This document shows, one piece after another, positions 1 to 14,480 of a stretch of DNA of 64,000 bases. The stretch covers positions 3,713,632-3,777,631 of the forward strand of contig NC_054875.1 of the NCBI RefSeq assembly GCF_018320785.1. Reading direction: 5' to 3'. Positions within the stretch are counted from its first letter, which is position 1; every line of letters starts with the position of its first letter. This DNA comes from Cheilinus undulatus (Eukaryota; Chordata; Actinopteri; Labriformes; Labridae). The position numbers and the translations under genes were made by a program. Below the pieces are notes generated by a model. It saw only the letters and a list, made by a program, of their open reading frames with translations, ran no database searches and was not told the DNA's origin.

Positions 1-903
1 AACGTCAAAGGCAAGAAAAATACAGTGATATGATTTTTAGGCTATATCCCCCAAGCCTACTCCAAATGTTTTCTGTTAGTTAAAGATCTGGACTGCAGGC
101 AGGCCAGTTCAGGACCCGGACTCTTCTCCTGTGATGGATGTGGTATGTGGTTTAGTGGTCTAAAACCTCTCTCTACTTTTCAGCATTGATAGTTCCTTTC
201 CAGATGTTAGAGCTGCCCACGCCATAGGCACTAATGCAACCCCATACCATCAGAGATGCAGGCTTTAGAACTGAGCCAGGAGAACAAGCTGGATGCTCCC
301 TCTCCTCTTTAGTCTGCAGGACATTGAATCTGTGGTTTCCAGAAAGAATTGCAAATTTGGATTCATCTGACCACAGAACAGTTTTCCATTCAGCTTCAGT
401 CCATTTTAAATGAGCTTTGGCCCAGAGAAGACGGTGGCGTTTATGGATGCTTCTTCTTTGAACCTGCAGAATATATCTTTTAAAAATGTGAAAAACATGA
501 AGTACAATGGTCGAGCTCTGTATGAGAATGATCTAATTATGAAATAAAACATGGACAGTTTTTGTTAATATGAATATATTTATATGCATTTATTGTCAAT
601 GATTCATCCATGTTCATCCATGATCCAACTTTAACCATCATTTGTGGATGGCACGGCCAACTATGTTGACAGACAATTTCAATTCAACAGTTTCTCAAAA
701 CAGGGAACACCTGGTCAGACATTGTTTTTTATTACTCTCAAAATAAGGCAAAGCTTTAGGTTGGGTAAATACAGGGTTACAAGGTTAAGACACAATTTTC
801 CATTTCAAACTTAAAATAGAGTTAATGAGATTTGAAAATCCTTGCATTCTGTTTTTATCTAAGTTTTACACAGCGACCCAACTTTTTTGGAATTGTGGTT
901 GTA
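1..903 (+). mobile_element. Non-autonomous DNA transposon, right part
   Basis: The block ends at 866-903 with a terminal repeat containing CCCAACTTTTTTGGAATTG. The inverse form (CCAAAAAGGTTGGGACACTG) opens a second fragment at 5952, and a third copy of this end lies at 42,230-42,266, so the terminus recurs three times in the window. The interior (about 130-480) resembles a repeat common in fish genomes. The left end is off the window and no transposase frame is open. The superfamily is not assigned. Confidence 0.7.
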
Positions 904-1384
904 TTTTCGTTTTTCCAAGCTCCACCTGGCCTAGAGATGTGTTCGATATTACGGTGTGCTGAGTTTGAGTTGTGATGCTCTTCCAAGAGCTGCTGAAATC
1001 CTGTTTGGCTGTTTTATATTCCACTTTTGTTGTGTCATTTTCTGGTTTGTTACCTGAGCAGAGATGCTTCTAAATGTTTTGCTACACATTGCTGTGATTG
1101 CTTTTATTACAGGATGGAGTAGAGCCGTATTATTTCCTTTGCCTGGAGCCTCCAAATTGCTAAAACCACTCCTGGCAGCTGTAATAAAAGTGCAGCTTTA
1201 TTTACTGTATGGTTTGATGAGAAACTTTGTGTGAAATAATTGAAATGTGACTGAGAGCTGACCTGCCGTAGAACAAAAATGAGGTGAAATCTCATTCACT
1301 AAAGTATGCTGAAGATTGTACCTGGTCCCTTTGTGAATAAATGAATGTAAAAAGTGTATGTGCAGTCTGGCTCTGGGATTGAAG

Positions 1385-1750
1385 CCATTTCAGAGACCCA
1401 GATGTCTCAGGCAGCAGTGTTCATTGAAGCTCGGCCAAGGTGATTTTAGAGAAACAGAACAAGTTTATACACAGTCATGCAACCTAATTCTCAACTTTTC
1501 TCTTCTGGTGGGGAGTATTTAAACTTTAATTGGTCACAGAGATTATCTCTCTGCTCACTTTGAAGGCAAAATAAAGATGAATGACTGTTTGGCTGAATAT
1601 TGGATTGTGAAATAAGGAAAGTTCAGCCAAATCCTGTTGTTGCATGCAGAAGATGGCGGCGGCGGGAGTCATACTGGTAGAGTATTCCTCTATTTGACAT
1701 GCTGTCCTGGGAGAATCAGACACTGCTGTAGAATTTTAACAGTCATCTTA
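1385..1750 (+). repeat. Left arm of a diverged inverted repeat
   Basis: The reverse complement of this stretch aligns along most of its length with 7850-8150. Shared blocks include GAGATAATCTCTGTGACCA, TCACCTTGGCCGAGCTTCA and CATCTTTATTTTG. Judged by eye, identity is roughly 75-85% with small indels. It is either an unclassified interspersed repeat or an old inverted duplication. Confidence 0.65.
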
Positions 1751-2673
1751 GCTGACATAAATCTGATCTGTTGCTCTGATAGAAAGGGCTGATTTATGGA
1801 CAATCTGTCCCAGGTCTAAATGTTGAACAAAGCTCTGGACAGCTGCTGTATCCAACCTTATAGGTAGGCCATATTTCATGTCTGTCATGAGGTTGAAACA
1901 GCTTGCAGAGCTTCAAGTAAATTCAAATGATCCTGGTTAGAGACTGACCAATCAGGGTTTTTTATGAGGAGAAGGAGGAGATAACTAAGGGTTTGGTTTA
2001 GTAGAGGCGGAAAAGTCCCGTTGGGGGGCAAGAAGTGATTTCTGCATTAGAGGTAGGCTGTACCGTCACTGGTAAAATTTTTGCCACAGAATGGATTTTT
2101 GCAACACCGTCATCACTGGTTTACATGCCTACGTTGTGCTGTGATGCGCGCGTGAGGCATATCTGCACCTACAGCTGGCAGAGCGAGTGATTTGTGGCGG
2201 ACAGCTCAGGCTGAGTCCAGTCAATAGCACATTTAGCTCTAGTATTACGTGTAGCCAGGTACCTAAGCGAAAGTCAGCCACTCTTGCTGTTGAAAATAAA
2301 CACAGTTAGCAGGCAAAAACATGTGTTCTCTCCTCTCAAAGTCTGACGGCTGTACCACAACAAAGTCAATGTGCTGTCTCTGTCAGCCTACCTGGGGCTT
2401 TAACATAAGCTAAGTGCTGCTTTGGCTGGTCTCAGTTTGTCGAGAGCCCAGCACTGCAGCTCTTCATCTTACAACGCCTTTAACAACCATTTAAAGGTCT
2501 AATTTAATTTTTGACTTTCTTTTCTAAGTCCACAGTGAGTCAGAGATCCAGGCTGCGATGTTTAAACGAGGTCACAAAAACTGCTGTAAACTAGCTGCAA
2601 CAATCTCTCTGGTACTGCAGCCAAAGCTAAGCTAACACAATGTTAAACATGGTACTCCCGTCAAGCTCTACAC

Positions 2674-3636
2674 CAGGGGTGTCAAACTCAACCACAGCAG
2701 GGGCCGAAATCTGCATTTAAGTCTTACCTGAGGGCCTAACAGGGTCAAGATTAAACCATAAACTGTCAACCTTACTTTCACAGGTAATACATTTGAGGGG
2801 GAGAAAAACTGATGATAAATGATTTTGAAATTTAAAAAAAAATCAAAATGATAAGGCTCAAAATCTGAGATAAAAAGTCAAAATATTTGTAAAAAAGGTC
2901 AGAACACAAAATCAAAAGTGAAAATGTTTTCAAGAGGCAAATATATGAGATAAAAAGTTAAAATCATGAGTTTAAAGGTCAAGATATGAGATAAAATACA
3001 AAATCATGATTTTAAAAGGTTGAAATATGAGATAACAAATTAAAGTTAGGAGTTGAAAAGGTCTAATTATGAAATAAAAAATCAAAATGTTGAGTTTAAA
3101 AGGTCAAGATATAACTTAATATTTAAGATTGTGAATCTAAAGGGTCAAAATATGAGATAAAATTCTAAATTGTTAGTTTAAAAAGTCAAAATGCAGAATT
3201 AAAGTTCAAAGTTTGGAGTTAGAAAGGGCAAAATATGAGATCAAATTTGAAACCATGATCTTGAAATTTCAAAATATGACTTGAAATTTAAAATCGGAAT
3301 CTAAAAGTTCACAACATGAGATAGAAAGTCAAAATGCTAAGTTTAAGTAAGAATTTTGAGATTCAAATTGAAAATATTACCTGAAAACACAAATTAATTT
3401 CTCTCCCCCATTCCTTACTTTCTATCTCATATACTTTTACTCTTTTTCAAATTTTTAAGACTTAACAAAGGATATTTAATTCTTCAAGGTTAAATTCTCA
3501 TTTCTACTCTGGAGGAAATCTGCAGACCTCAGACCTGCGGGCCAGTTCTAATTAAAATATGATGTGGTCCTACGGGCCGGGTAAAACTGCACCATAGGCC
3601 AGATTTGGCCTCCAGGCCTTGAGTTTGACACCTGTG
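2674..3636 (+). mobile_element. hAT-like non-autonomous element with internal minisatellite
   Basis: The terminal inverted repeats are CAGGGGTGTCAAACTCAA and, at the right end, TTGAGTTTGACACCTGTG (16 of 18 positions pair). The element is flanked by a perfect 8-bp target-site duplication, CTCTACAC, at 2666-2673 and 3637-3644, as expected for hAT transposition. The interior is mostly 15 or more degenerate copies of a unit of about 30 bp (consensus near AATATGAGATAAAAAGTCAA). There is no transposase. Confidence 0.9.
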
Positions 3637-4227
3637 CTCTACACAATAAAGGTCTGCGGCTGTTATTTTTCAAGGAACGCTTTTATGGTGAAGTCTTCAC
3701 CAGGAAATGTGCTCAAGTCATTAGCAGCTTAACACACATCATCAGGGTAGAGATGAAATGTGAAACTTGGAATGCAGTTAGAAGTAAACCCAGAGAGATG
3801 TAAAAAAAAAAAAAAAAAAAAACATTTTTTCTGTGTTCCTATGCAAAATGAGGATTTTAATTATATACATATGCTAAAGGGGCTCATCTAGCCTCTTAGT
3901 TCAGTACTAGACTCCTAGACTGTTGTCTTCCTTCATCTGGACAGACCAAGGCAGTTACCCTCCGCTCTTTGACGAGGCCAAGTAAAAAAACGCTGATATT
4001 TTATTAGAAACAGAATTTTGCGACTTATCTGCTGCCATTAGTGGGAATGAGTGTTAATGTTAATCCATGATTAGGCTTAAATTACCTGGGAAGAAAAAAA
4101 CCCATCTCTTTAATAGGCTTTCCAAGAGAATAATAAAATCTCAGGTGAGTCCTGACCTGCTAAATTGAGATGGAGTCAGGTAACAGGAAGTCCTGTTGTG
4201 ATTGTTGTTTCAAATTTAGCTTTTTGA

Positions 4228-4667
4228 TAGGGCTGTCAAAAGATAAGAAAATTTAATTGGGATTTATCTTAAAATTTCTGTAGTTAATTGTGATTAATCA
4301 CATCCTTTATAGAGCATCTTAAAATTCCACTGTTATGCATTCAGAACTGTTTTATGTGATTTTTGATTTTTCTGCTGTCTTGAACATATTTACTGACTTC
4401 CTGTTTGGATACAGACCTGCTTCTACAGGTGGACTGGAGATTTTGCCAAGACCTTAACCATGAGAAAAGAACTTGTGATGGATTGTAAAGGAAATAAGTG
4501 AACAGAAAATAGGAAAATACTTAATAATGCAACATGCGGATGCATTTTTATTCTGCATCACTGAGGCTGCAGGGAGACACTGACATGGTAAATAGAAATA
4601 CATGCGATCTTTAGTGCACTAACTGATTGATTAATCACGATTAACTTGATTAAACTTGACGGCCCTA
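4228..4667 (+). mobile_element. hAT-like MITE with TAGGGCTGTC ends
   Basis: The left end TAGGGCTGTCAAA pairs with the right end GACGGCCCTA. The 8-bp flanks are CTTTTTGA (4220-4227) and TTTTTTGA (4668-4675), matching at 7 of 8 positions, which supports a hAT-type insertion. The interior is AT-rich with GATTAATCAC motifs typical of this teleost repeat class. There is no coding capacity. Confidence 0.75.
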
Positions 4668-5951
4668 TTTTTTGATTAATTGTGTGCATTCCTCACAAAA
4701 TCTGATTGGCCTACCCAGAATCCTTCATAATGATTTGCTGTTCGCCAATCCAGCCATTATTTAAAAGCTATGGTATCAATTTTACTAACTTTAACATGAG
4801 GTGTATTAAAGTGGCTCAGTCATCCTCATATTTTTCTTTATTTGGCCCTCAGTGAGACTCTCAGGGACCCTGCCTGCTCCAGGCCCCTGGCTCCTGTTGA
4901 CTACCTTTTGTGGTGCCATCGTCTGCATCCGTAAATGAAGGAGTGATTTCAGACTGTAACCAGACCTTGGCATGCAAGAGAGTCGTGCAGTTTCAGACCT
5001 GCATCAAGAATTAAGTAATAATTGCATCATGCTCATGTGGAAACAGTGCGTCATGCTGTTATTTTATCTTGTTTTGACCACTGCAGCTCCCTCTAAACCT
5101 GCCCTGTTAATAAACCAATCACACATCTCCCTCAAAACTCAATCCTTATCTCTCCTGCTGATGCATCCTGCTCTGGCTAATTTAAAGAAATAACTGGTAG
5201 ATGTGGGCTTGTTTTTCAGGAAGGGAAAGGTTTACATCCTGACTTTGAACTGAGACTAAGGTGACTTTGTGTTTTCTCTGTTTGAGTGCCTCTGCTGTGG
5301 AAACGTCTGCTAGAGGAGATTAGGTTTCACCTTTGAGTTCCCTCTAAAAATAAACTTTAAAAAAACAGACTTTCATGAGAATCAGTATAAGAAGGCCAAA
5401 TCAATTGCAAGCATTTTTCGTATTTTCTGATTTGCTGTATAATTTAGGAAGCATCTGTTTTTACTCTTCCTGTTTTCTGCTCCACATTTTCCTTTTTTTA
5501 TCCTGTCACTCCCAGACGGATAATCCCTCTTAATTTTCCTGTAATTGACAAAAAGAAACCATGCATTTAAGGTTTCACAATGCAATAAAAGTGTGTGCTT
5601 TCAGTCGGGGTCCCATTAGGGGGGTTTCCTACTGTCACTGCAAAATTTGCACAATTTTTGGCATTGCTGTTGTTTGAACTTTGTCAGTCCTCTGGGGCCA
5701 AGCACTAGCCCAGGGCCCAAAGTAGCCTCCTTACATACCTGTTGACCAGCCGCATCTCTGCTTGGTGATTTGTTCTGGCTATGTTTACCTACCTTATATA
5801 ATTCCTATAGTAAAACTGCTTTTTGTTCTCTCCCTCAATCTGCATGCATGCTTATAAAATGCCTTCTTTAAGAAATATTGATTGTTTTTTATTTTATATT
5901 GTAGGTTAAATACATTGGTATGTTTCATTTCAAGCAAACACAGTACACTTG

Positions 5952-6185
5952 TACAGTAAATTTCCAAAAAGGTTGGGACACTGTAAAATGTGATTATAAC
6001 AGGGTGCAGTGATTTGTAAACTCTTTTTAACTTCGATTAATTTAAATGCAGCAAAAGGAAAACATATTTAATGTTCAAAATTTTAGGTTTTTCAAAAATA
6101 TACACACATTCTGAATCTGATGCCTGTAACATGTTCCAGAAAGGCTGTCACAGGGGCAAGAAAATACTAGCAAAGCTCTGAACTG
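5952..6185 (+). mobile_element. Fragment of the DNA transposon seen at 1-903
   Basis: It begins with TTTCCAAAAAGGTTGGGACA, the inverse of the terminus at 866-903, and then runs through the AT-rich subterminal part of the same repeat. It stops abruptly near 6185, so the right part is missing. Confidence 0.65.
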
Positions 6186-6489
6186 CTCAAAAAACACCTG
6201 GAAATTCTAGGTAGGTTGGCTCAACTTTAATCTTTATTTTCACTTGGTATATATCTAACATAATTCAGGAAATTAAATTATAATTATAATGTGTTGTATT
6301 AACTAGTTTAGTTGTCAAAGGTTCACCCAATAAGTCATCATTTTTTCACTCAACATGAATCCATTTTTTTCAGCGTAGATTAATTTTAGTAGATTTAGTT
6401 TAGAGTAGGTGGTTTGGCTAACCTGATACACGAGATATCTTGTTTCTCATATCCATGGCATGGATTATATTTCACACCAGGGCTTGACA

Positions 6490-7100
6490 TAGGGCTGAAC
6501 AATTTGCAAAAATAATGTAAATGTGATTTTTTTTCCCAAAAATTGTGATTTAATATGCGATTATTCTTGGGTTAATTTTATGTATTTTTTGACAAATTCA
6601 AGCAATAAATAATCCAATAAATAAGACCATGTGTATTGAAAATAATGAAATAATTTCCAAAGCAATTAATCCATAGTAGCATGAATCTGAATATGGGGGT
6701 GCAACCAGCTTTAAGCTATAAAGGAAGTGGCTATCAGCTGATCACAGCTGGGGTATGACTTTTGTGAAGTAACCCTAGGCTTCATCAGTTTTAGATAGAG
6801 TGAGCTAACTATTTTTGCTCTTATTGCAAATGTGATGTCATTTGCTTTGTTTAAGGACATTTTCACTCATTCTGGTTAAGAAAAACATACATAAAACACA
6901 AAACGGAGGATTTTTCTAAACCATTATAAAAAAATGACACTTGAATGTTTGCATAATGTGCATAAAATCTCTGCTGCAGGAAAAAAATGATTTATTAAAC
7001 TGCTGTTTTGGCACATTTCCAGTTAAAGAAATATTGCAACTTCTTGCGATTTGCAAAATGCAGCAGGAAACTATGTGCTATTTGCCAAATTGGGTACGTC
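6490..7100 (+). mobile_element. hAT-like repeat, same family as 58,090-58,613
   Basis: It starts with TAGGGCTGAACAA. Its body aligns with 58,090-58,613, sharing for example GACAAATTCAAGCAATAAAT-like sequence, ATTAATCCATAG and AAGCTATAAAGGA. The right terminus is degraded and no clear target duplication is visible. Confidence 0.6.
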
Positions 7101-7849
7101 TGGTATGAGACGAAACACATGCTCCACTTCCCTCTTTAATGGATATACTAATTTTAGAGCACTTACTGTTAATTAACTTTATTTAAAAAAATCAGAAATG
7201 CAGCTGATTTCATAAACATATCTGATTCTCAATCAGATAAATCTTCACCAGAGAATACTGAGGTTAAATTCCAGTCAATCTGGTACCTGCCACGGCCTAA
7301 ATCCACCTGTGTTTGGCTAGTTGGTGGGTGCAAACGTCAAGCCGTGTTTCACATCCACCTAAGCAACCCTCCTGATGAAGTTTGGGAAGGCTGAAAACTT
7401 TCAGAAGTAAAGCTGGAGGGTGACTGGATGACTGTTCTGTCTGTTGCATTTATTACAGGCCAGTCAGAGGAGCAGGACATGAGGCGGTACACGTATGCTG
7501 ACTCCAAGCTCGACAGGGAGCTGCTGTCATGTCAATACACAACTGAAAATAGGCTCTTGCCGGTCAGGAGAAGAATAAATCTTTTCCAGGAGGACGCTCA
7601 GTGTGGGTCTTTCTTTGAGTAAAGACATGTGGTCCAGTTCTGATCAAGCTGCCTTTGTTTACAGGCTTGCAGTTGCTCCAGCTAAACCGAGCCTGTAGCT
7701 ACCGCCTCTTTCTCCTCACATGGCGCGGATTTGTCCAGTCATTCTCTGGCTATCAGCTGGAAGCTTCGGATGATGGATTCACCTCAGACAGTTTGTCCTT
7801 AAATCAAGATATCAGCCTCTCTGTCTCCGAGAAATAGATCAATTATGTT

Positions 7850-8150
7850 GCCTTAGAATGACTGTTTAAGTTCTGCAGCAGTTTTCTGCAGGAGAGCAAT
7901 GTCAAACAGAGATATGCCGTCTTTTGCTTGCATTCAAACTTAAGCAAATGTTCAGGCATCTTTATTTTGACTTCAACGTGTGCAGAGAGATAATCTCTGT
8001 GACCAGTTAAAGTTGAAATATTTTGTTAGAAAAGAAAACTTCAGAATTAGGTGGCATTGCTGTGTTTTAACTTGTTCTTTCTCTAACATCACCTTGGCCG
8101 AGCTTCAGTGAACACTCCTGCCTGAGACTTCTGGGTCCTTTTTCTCCTCA
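7850..8150 (-). repeat. Right arm of a diverged inverted repeat
   Basis: This is the partner of 1385-1750 in opposite orientation, separated by about 6.1 kb. The best-preserved block covers about 7970-8135. No terminal motif or target duplication is evident, so the class is unknown. Confidence 0.65.
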
Positions 8151-9138
8151 GATGATGCTGATTGGTTGGTCATTTTCAGACTGAGCACATGCATTTTAGC
8201 TTGAACCTCTGCAAGATGAATCCACCTGGTGACAGAGATGAAATCTGGACAGTCAGTCGGCCCTTCATGGTTACGTTTGGCCTACTTTCCTAGAGGAAAA
8301 CAGCACAAAAAAGAAAGTATCGACCGAGTGGTTGGTCCACTAAATATGCTTCTAATAAAAATGGAACATAAATGATCTTCTTGCATTGATGCTGTATTGG
8401 TATGACTTGTTGGTCCTGCTGATGTCTGCAGAGCAAAGCTGTTTCTCTATTGCTTGGTTTTATATTGATAGTTTTTCTACGTCCAGATTGTAAAAGCTGA
8501 AACTCTATGACACCAAGCCAAATGATGGACTAGATGCAATAAAGGTGCCATAAATAAGGTCATTAAGGTTCTGCTGAAGTGGAAAGACGATGCTGGTGTC
8601 TTTTTCTTGGACACAGCTTCAGAGTGTCAGAGCTGATTACGACTCTGAGACACGTTACAATGCTTGCTTCACCAGTCAGGATCAATAGCTCCTTAGTTTA
8701 CCCATAAATCTGGTTCAGTTTCTCCCGAGCTGAGGCTGATGTGAAAAATTCTAGCCCAGAACAAAAGCAGAACATGTTGCTTCTCCGCCCGGTGGTTTCT
8801 TTAATCTTCTGCTGATCCCGCGGGTCACAGATTGGCTTACATGATGCTAAGTGTTTCTGCCATGCTGACCTCCCTGGAAAGATTTTAACGCAGTGTGTGC
8901 AATGTTTACTACACGGGGGTCCATGTCGACTCAGCTCTAATCTGCAGAGAGGAGAGCTGAGTGAGGAGAAAGTCTGCAGGCTGCAGGCTGATTAACAGAG
9001 CGTCCGCTGAGTGCGGCTCAGCGGGGCCAGAGCCGCTTTCAGAGCGGATTGTAAATGTATAAAAACATTATGTAACATCACAATGGACTATAGGATCCAT
9101 ACCAAGGGCTTTAACCTTGTGTTTTCTCTCTGTCATAG

Positions 9139-9251
9139 GTTATTTAACGGTCTCCATCGACCCCCTCCCTCATGTCGTCATCGGGGACACGGTGACTCTG
9201 AAGTGTAACTTCCAAACAGACGGGAACCTGAGAGAGATTGTGTGGTTCCGG
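9139..9251 (+). CDS. igsf21: igsf21 exon: first Ig domain, N-terminal half
   Basis: The first two bases complete a Gly codon split with the upstream exon, after acceptor CATAG. The exon encodes 37 full codons and ends at CGG before donor GTGAGC. The peptide (GYLTVSIDPLPHVVIGD, then TLKCNF and IVWFR) matches the start of mature IGSF21 of other vertebrates. It supplies the first conserved Cys and the core Trp of Ig domain 1. IGSF21 is an Ig-superfamily synaptic adhesion protein reported to act through neurexin-2-alpha at inhibitory synapses. Which teleost paralogue (a or b) this is cannot be decided here. Confidence 0.95.
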
Positions 9252-9329
9252 GTGAGCACGCAGGTGAACTTAATGTGAAAACAGCTGCCTGTCAGCTCCT
9301 GTCTGTGTCTGCCGCTGCTGCTGTGGCTG

Positions 9330-9553
9330 TGTGGAAGTACTTCTGTGTGGAAATACTTCTATGTGGAAGTACTTCTGTGTGGAAATATATCTGTGTGGAA
9401 GTACTTCCATGTAGAAATACATCTATGTCGAAGTACTTCTATGTGGAAGTACTTCTGTATGGAAATATATCTGTGTGGAAGTACTTCCATGTAGAAATAC
9501 ATCTGTGTCGAAGTACTTCTATGTGGAAATACTACTATGTAGAAATACATCCA
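9330..9553 (+). repeat. 16-bp palindromic minisatellite, 14 units
   Basis: There are 14 tandem copies of a 16-bp unit near TGTGGAAGTACTTCTG, starting 78 bp after the splice donor. Five-unit blocks recur, giving an 80-bp higher-order period. Many units contain GAAGTACTTC, a perfect 10-bp palindrome, which is why similar open frames appear on both strands. Confidence 0.95.
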
Positions 9554-9700
9554 TGTTTACCAGACAGTCATGGAGGCAGAAGAATCCTTGTTTGATGAAG
9601 AGTTTTAGACTAGAGCTGTCAAACTATTAAAGTTTTTAATCACAATTAATATCAGAGTTTCTGTAGCCCAGAACTGTTAATCCAGCTTTTTTGTTAGATT

Positions 9701-10608
9701 TTTCTCTTCCTTCCTTCCCTCCATCCTTTCTTTCTTCCCTTTTCCCTACATCCTTTCTTCTTTCCTTTGTTCTCTCCTTCATGCCTTCCTTCCTTTCTGC
9801 ATACCTTTTTTCTTCTTCCTTCCTTCCCTCCATCCTTCCTCTCTTCCTTCCTTCCTCAGCTCATTTGAACTTCCTCACCTTGATCCATCCATCCTTCCTT
9901 CCTCCTTTCCGTCCTTCTTTCCTACCTTCCTATCTTCCTTCTTTCCTTTCCTCCCCTTTTTCCTTCCTTCCTTCCTTCCTTCCATCCTTCCTTCCCTCCA
10001 TCTTACCTTCCTTCCTCAATTTTCTTCTTCCTTCCTTGTCTCCTATCTTTAACCCATCCATCTATCTTTCCATTCTCTCTTCCTTCCCTCCTTCTCTTTT
10101 CCTTCCTTCCTTTTTTCCTTCATCCTTCCCCTCATTCCTTCATCCGTCCTTCATACCCTCCTTCATTCCTTTCCCTCCTTTTTTCTGCCCTCTTTCCTTC
10201 CTCCTTTCTGTACTCTCATCCTTCTTTTCTTCCTTCCTGCCTTGCTTCCTCACCTCATCCATCCTTTCTTTTCTCCTTCCCTTCTTCTTTTCTTCTTTCC
10301 TTCCTTCCTCTTTTCGTACTTCCTTCCATCCTTCCTTTCCTCATTCCTGTCTTCCTTCTCTTCTCCCCTCCTCCCCTCTTTCCTTACTTCCTTCCATCCT
10401 ACCCCTCTTCCTCTCTTCCTTGCTTTCTCCTTTTATCCTTCCTTTCTTCCTTCCTTCTATTCCTTCTCCCCTCCTTCTTTCCATCCTCTCTTCCTTCTTT
10501 CCTTCCTTCATGCTAACCCCTCACCCCTCTTAACCTCCTTGCATCCTCCATCCTCCCTCCCTCCTTCCTCCCTTCTTTCGTCTCCTCTTCATTTTCATTC
10601 TTTCCTTG
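9701..10608 (+). repeat. About 0.9-kb polypyrimidine (TTCC)n tract
   Basis: The + strand is almost entirely C and T, built from degenerate TTCC repeats, with only scattered purines. It opens Ser/Phe/Leu/Pro-rich frames of up to 280 codons that are low-complexity artefacts. Such long asymmetric purine-pyrimidine tracts can form triplex DNA; that is general knowledge, not shown here. Confidence 0.97.
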
Positions 10609-11208
10609 TTATTAACCCGTTTGAATCAATCAGACGAAAATTTTGCCCTTTCTTTATAATTTTTCTCTTCTGAAGCTGTACAGAGATTTCTTGAAGTTTC
10701 CCTGAGTGCGGACCTGTGTTTTTTGTCCTGAGAACAAGTTTCAAAAGCTGAATAGAAATAAAGAAAAGATTGATTTTTGGGCTCTGATCAACAAAACTTA
10801 AACACCCTGTGTTTAAAAAAGATTCAGTCATAAAACATCAAACACGGCAGAAGTAATTATGAAGGAGGATCAACACTGAGTGACCTGGCAGTTTTTTTTT
10901 TATACGGTACGTTTTTCCTGAATAATTAAACAAAATAAAACAATCTCATGTGCAATTAAAAACAGCATAATCATAGCAGAAGTTAATTAAATGTGTAATT
11001 AAAAAATTAAACAAAATGGCAAAAAAGTAGAAAAGATGCAGATTTAAAAACTAAATCATAGTTTAGTCTAAGTTTGCAAACAAAAAAGGGGTTGAGGGGT
11101 TCCAAATATGAAGGTTTTTTTCTCAGACTTAAAGGTAGTCAGATAATAAAGTTAATGTAAAGTGAGTTATAGTAGACCAGTTTCCTGTATGTGTTACTAT
11201 CCAGTCTA

Positions 11209-11375
11209 AGGGAGCAGCATGGTCCTGTGGTAATCGTTGCACTGCTGCAGGATTGAGTCCTGATCCTGGTGCTGTTTCGTGCCTGTCCATATTTCCTGCT
11301 TCTCTCTCCATATTTCCTGCCTCTCTTCTGCAACCCCACCAATATAAAGGCAAAAACCCCAAAAGACATGGATTA
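11209..11375 (+). mobile_element. tRNA-derived SINE-like repeat
   Basis: A tRNA-like head (CATGGTCCTGTGGTAATCG as a degenerate A box and GATTGAGTCCTGATCC as a degenerate B box) is followed by a pyrimidine-rich body (TTTCCTGCTTCTCTCTCC) and an ATATAAAGGCAAAAACCCC tail. The same architecture, better preserved, is at 62,362-62,576. Confidence 0.65.
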
Positions 11376-11856
11376 TAGAAGCATGAAGGCACGTTTTCAT
11401 GTGTCTGTATTCCTTATGAACCAGCACCTTTTTAGTGACTACCCCTCAGAGTGCCGTCTGAACTCTAAGGTATTTGTTTTTAACGTACTTCCTTTTATGT
11501 TCCTTCCACTCGCTTTATTTGACAGCGGTAGTCACAAATTAGCATTTTACATGAATAAAAATTTGCTTAGATTTTGCTTCTGGCACCAAATCTTTGAAAG
11601 ATCCTGACGCCCACTCAGGGTTGGTGTCATGTTTTAGATGTCAGAGAGTTTAAAGCAATGATTTCCACTCTTTAATTTCTCCTCTGATCTTTTTCAAATG
11701 CAACATGAGGTCCAAAGTGTTTCAAATCTGCAATATTTAGAGATTAGAGCTCTAAAACAGGAAAATGAATCAAATTTTGTTGAATTTCTCCTCTCCAATT
11801 AACCATCACCTGACCTCTCTGATGTTTCATGTCTACATGGGGATTTTTGCTGCTGA

Positions 11857-14480
<2,624 letters not shown>

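Larger units (their letters stand above)
1..9138 (+). other. igsf21: igsf21 first intron (partial)
   Basis: This is the intron upstream of the first igsf21 exon in the window. The signal-peptide exon was not found here and is taken to lie further left, since the family has a long first intron. Besides the repeats listed separately (1-903, 2674-3636, 4228-4667, 5952-6185, 6490-7100 and the inverted-repeat arms near 1385-1750 and 7850-8150), I see a poly(A) run at about 3802-3822 and ordinary AT-rich sequence. Small open frames here have no coding character. Confidence 0.7.

Noticed and set aside
9011..9208. Open frame overlapping the first igsf21 exon
   Set aside because: It reads the exon in the wrong frame; splice phases and homology fix the correct one.
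9242..9595. 117-codon frame and its opposite-strand partner
   Set aside because: Both result from the palindromic 16-bp minisatellite.
9691..10533. 280-codon Ser/Phe/Pro/Leu frame
   Set aside because: A by-product of the (TTCC)n tract; no domain, and an overlapping frame shows the same composition.
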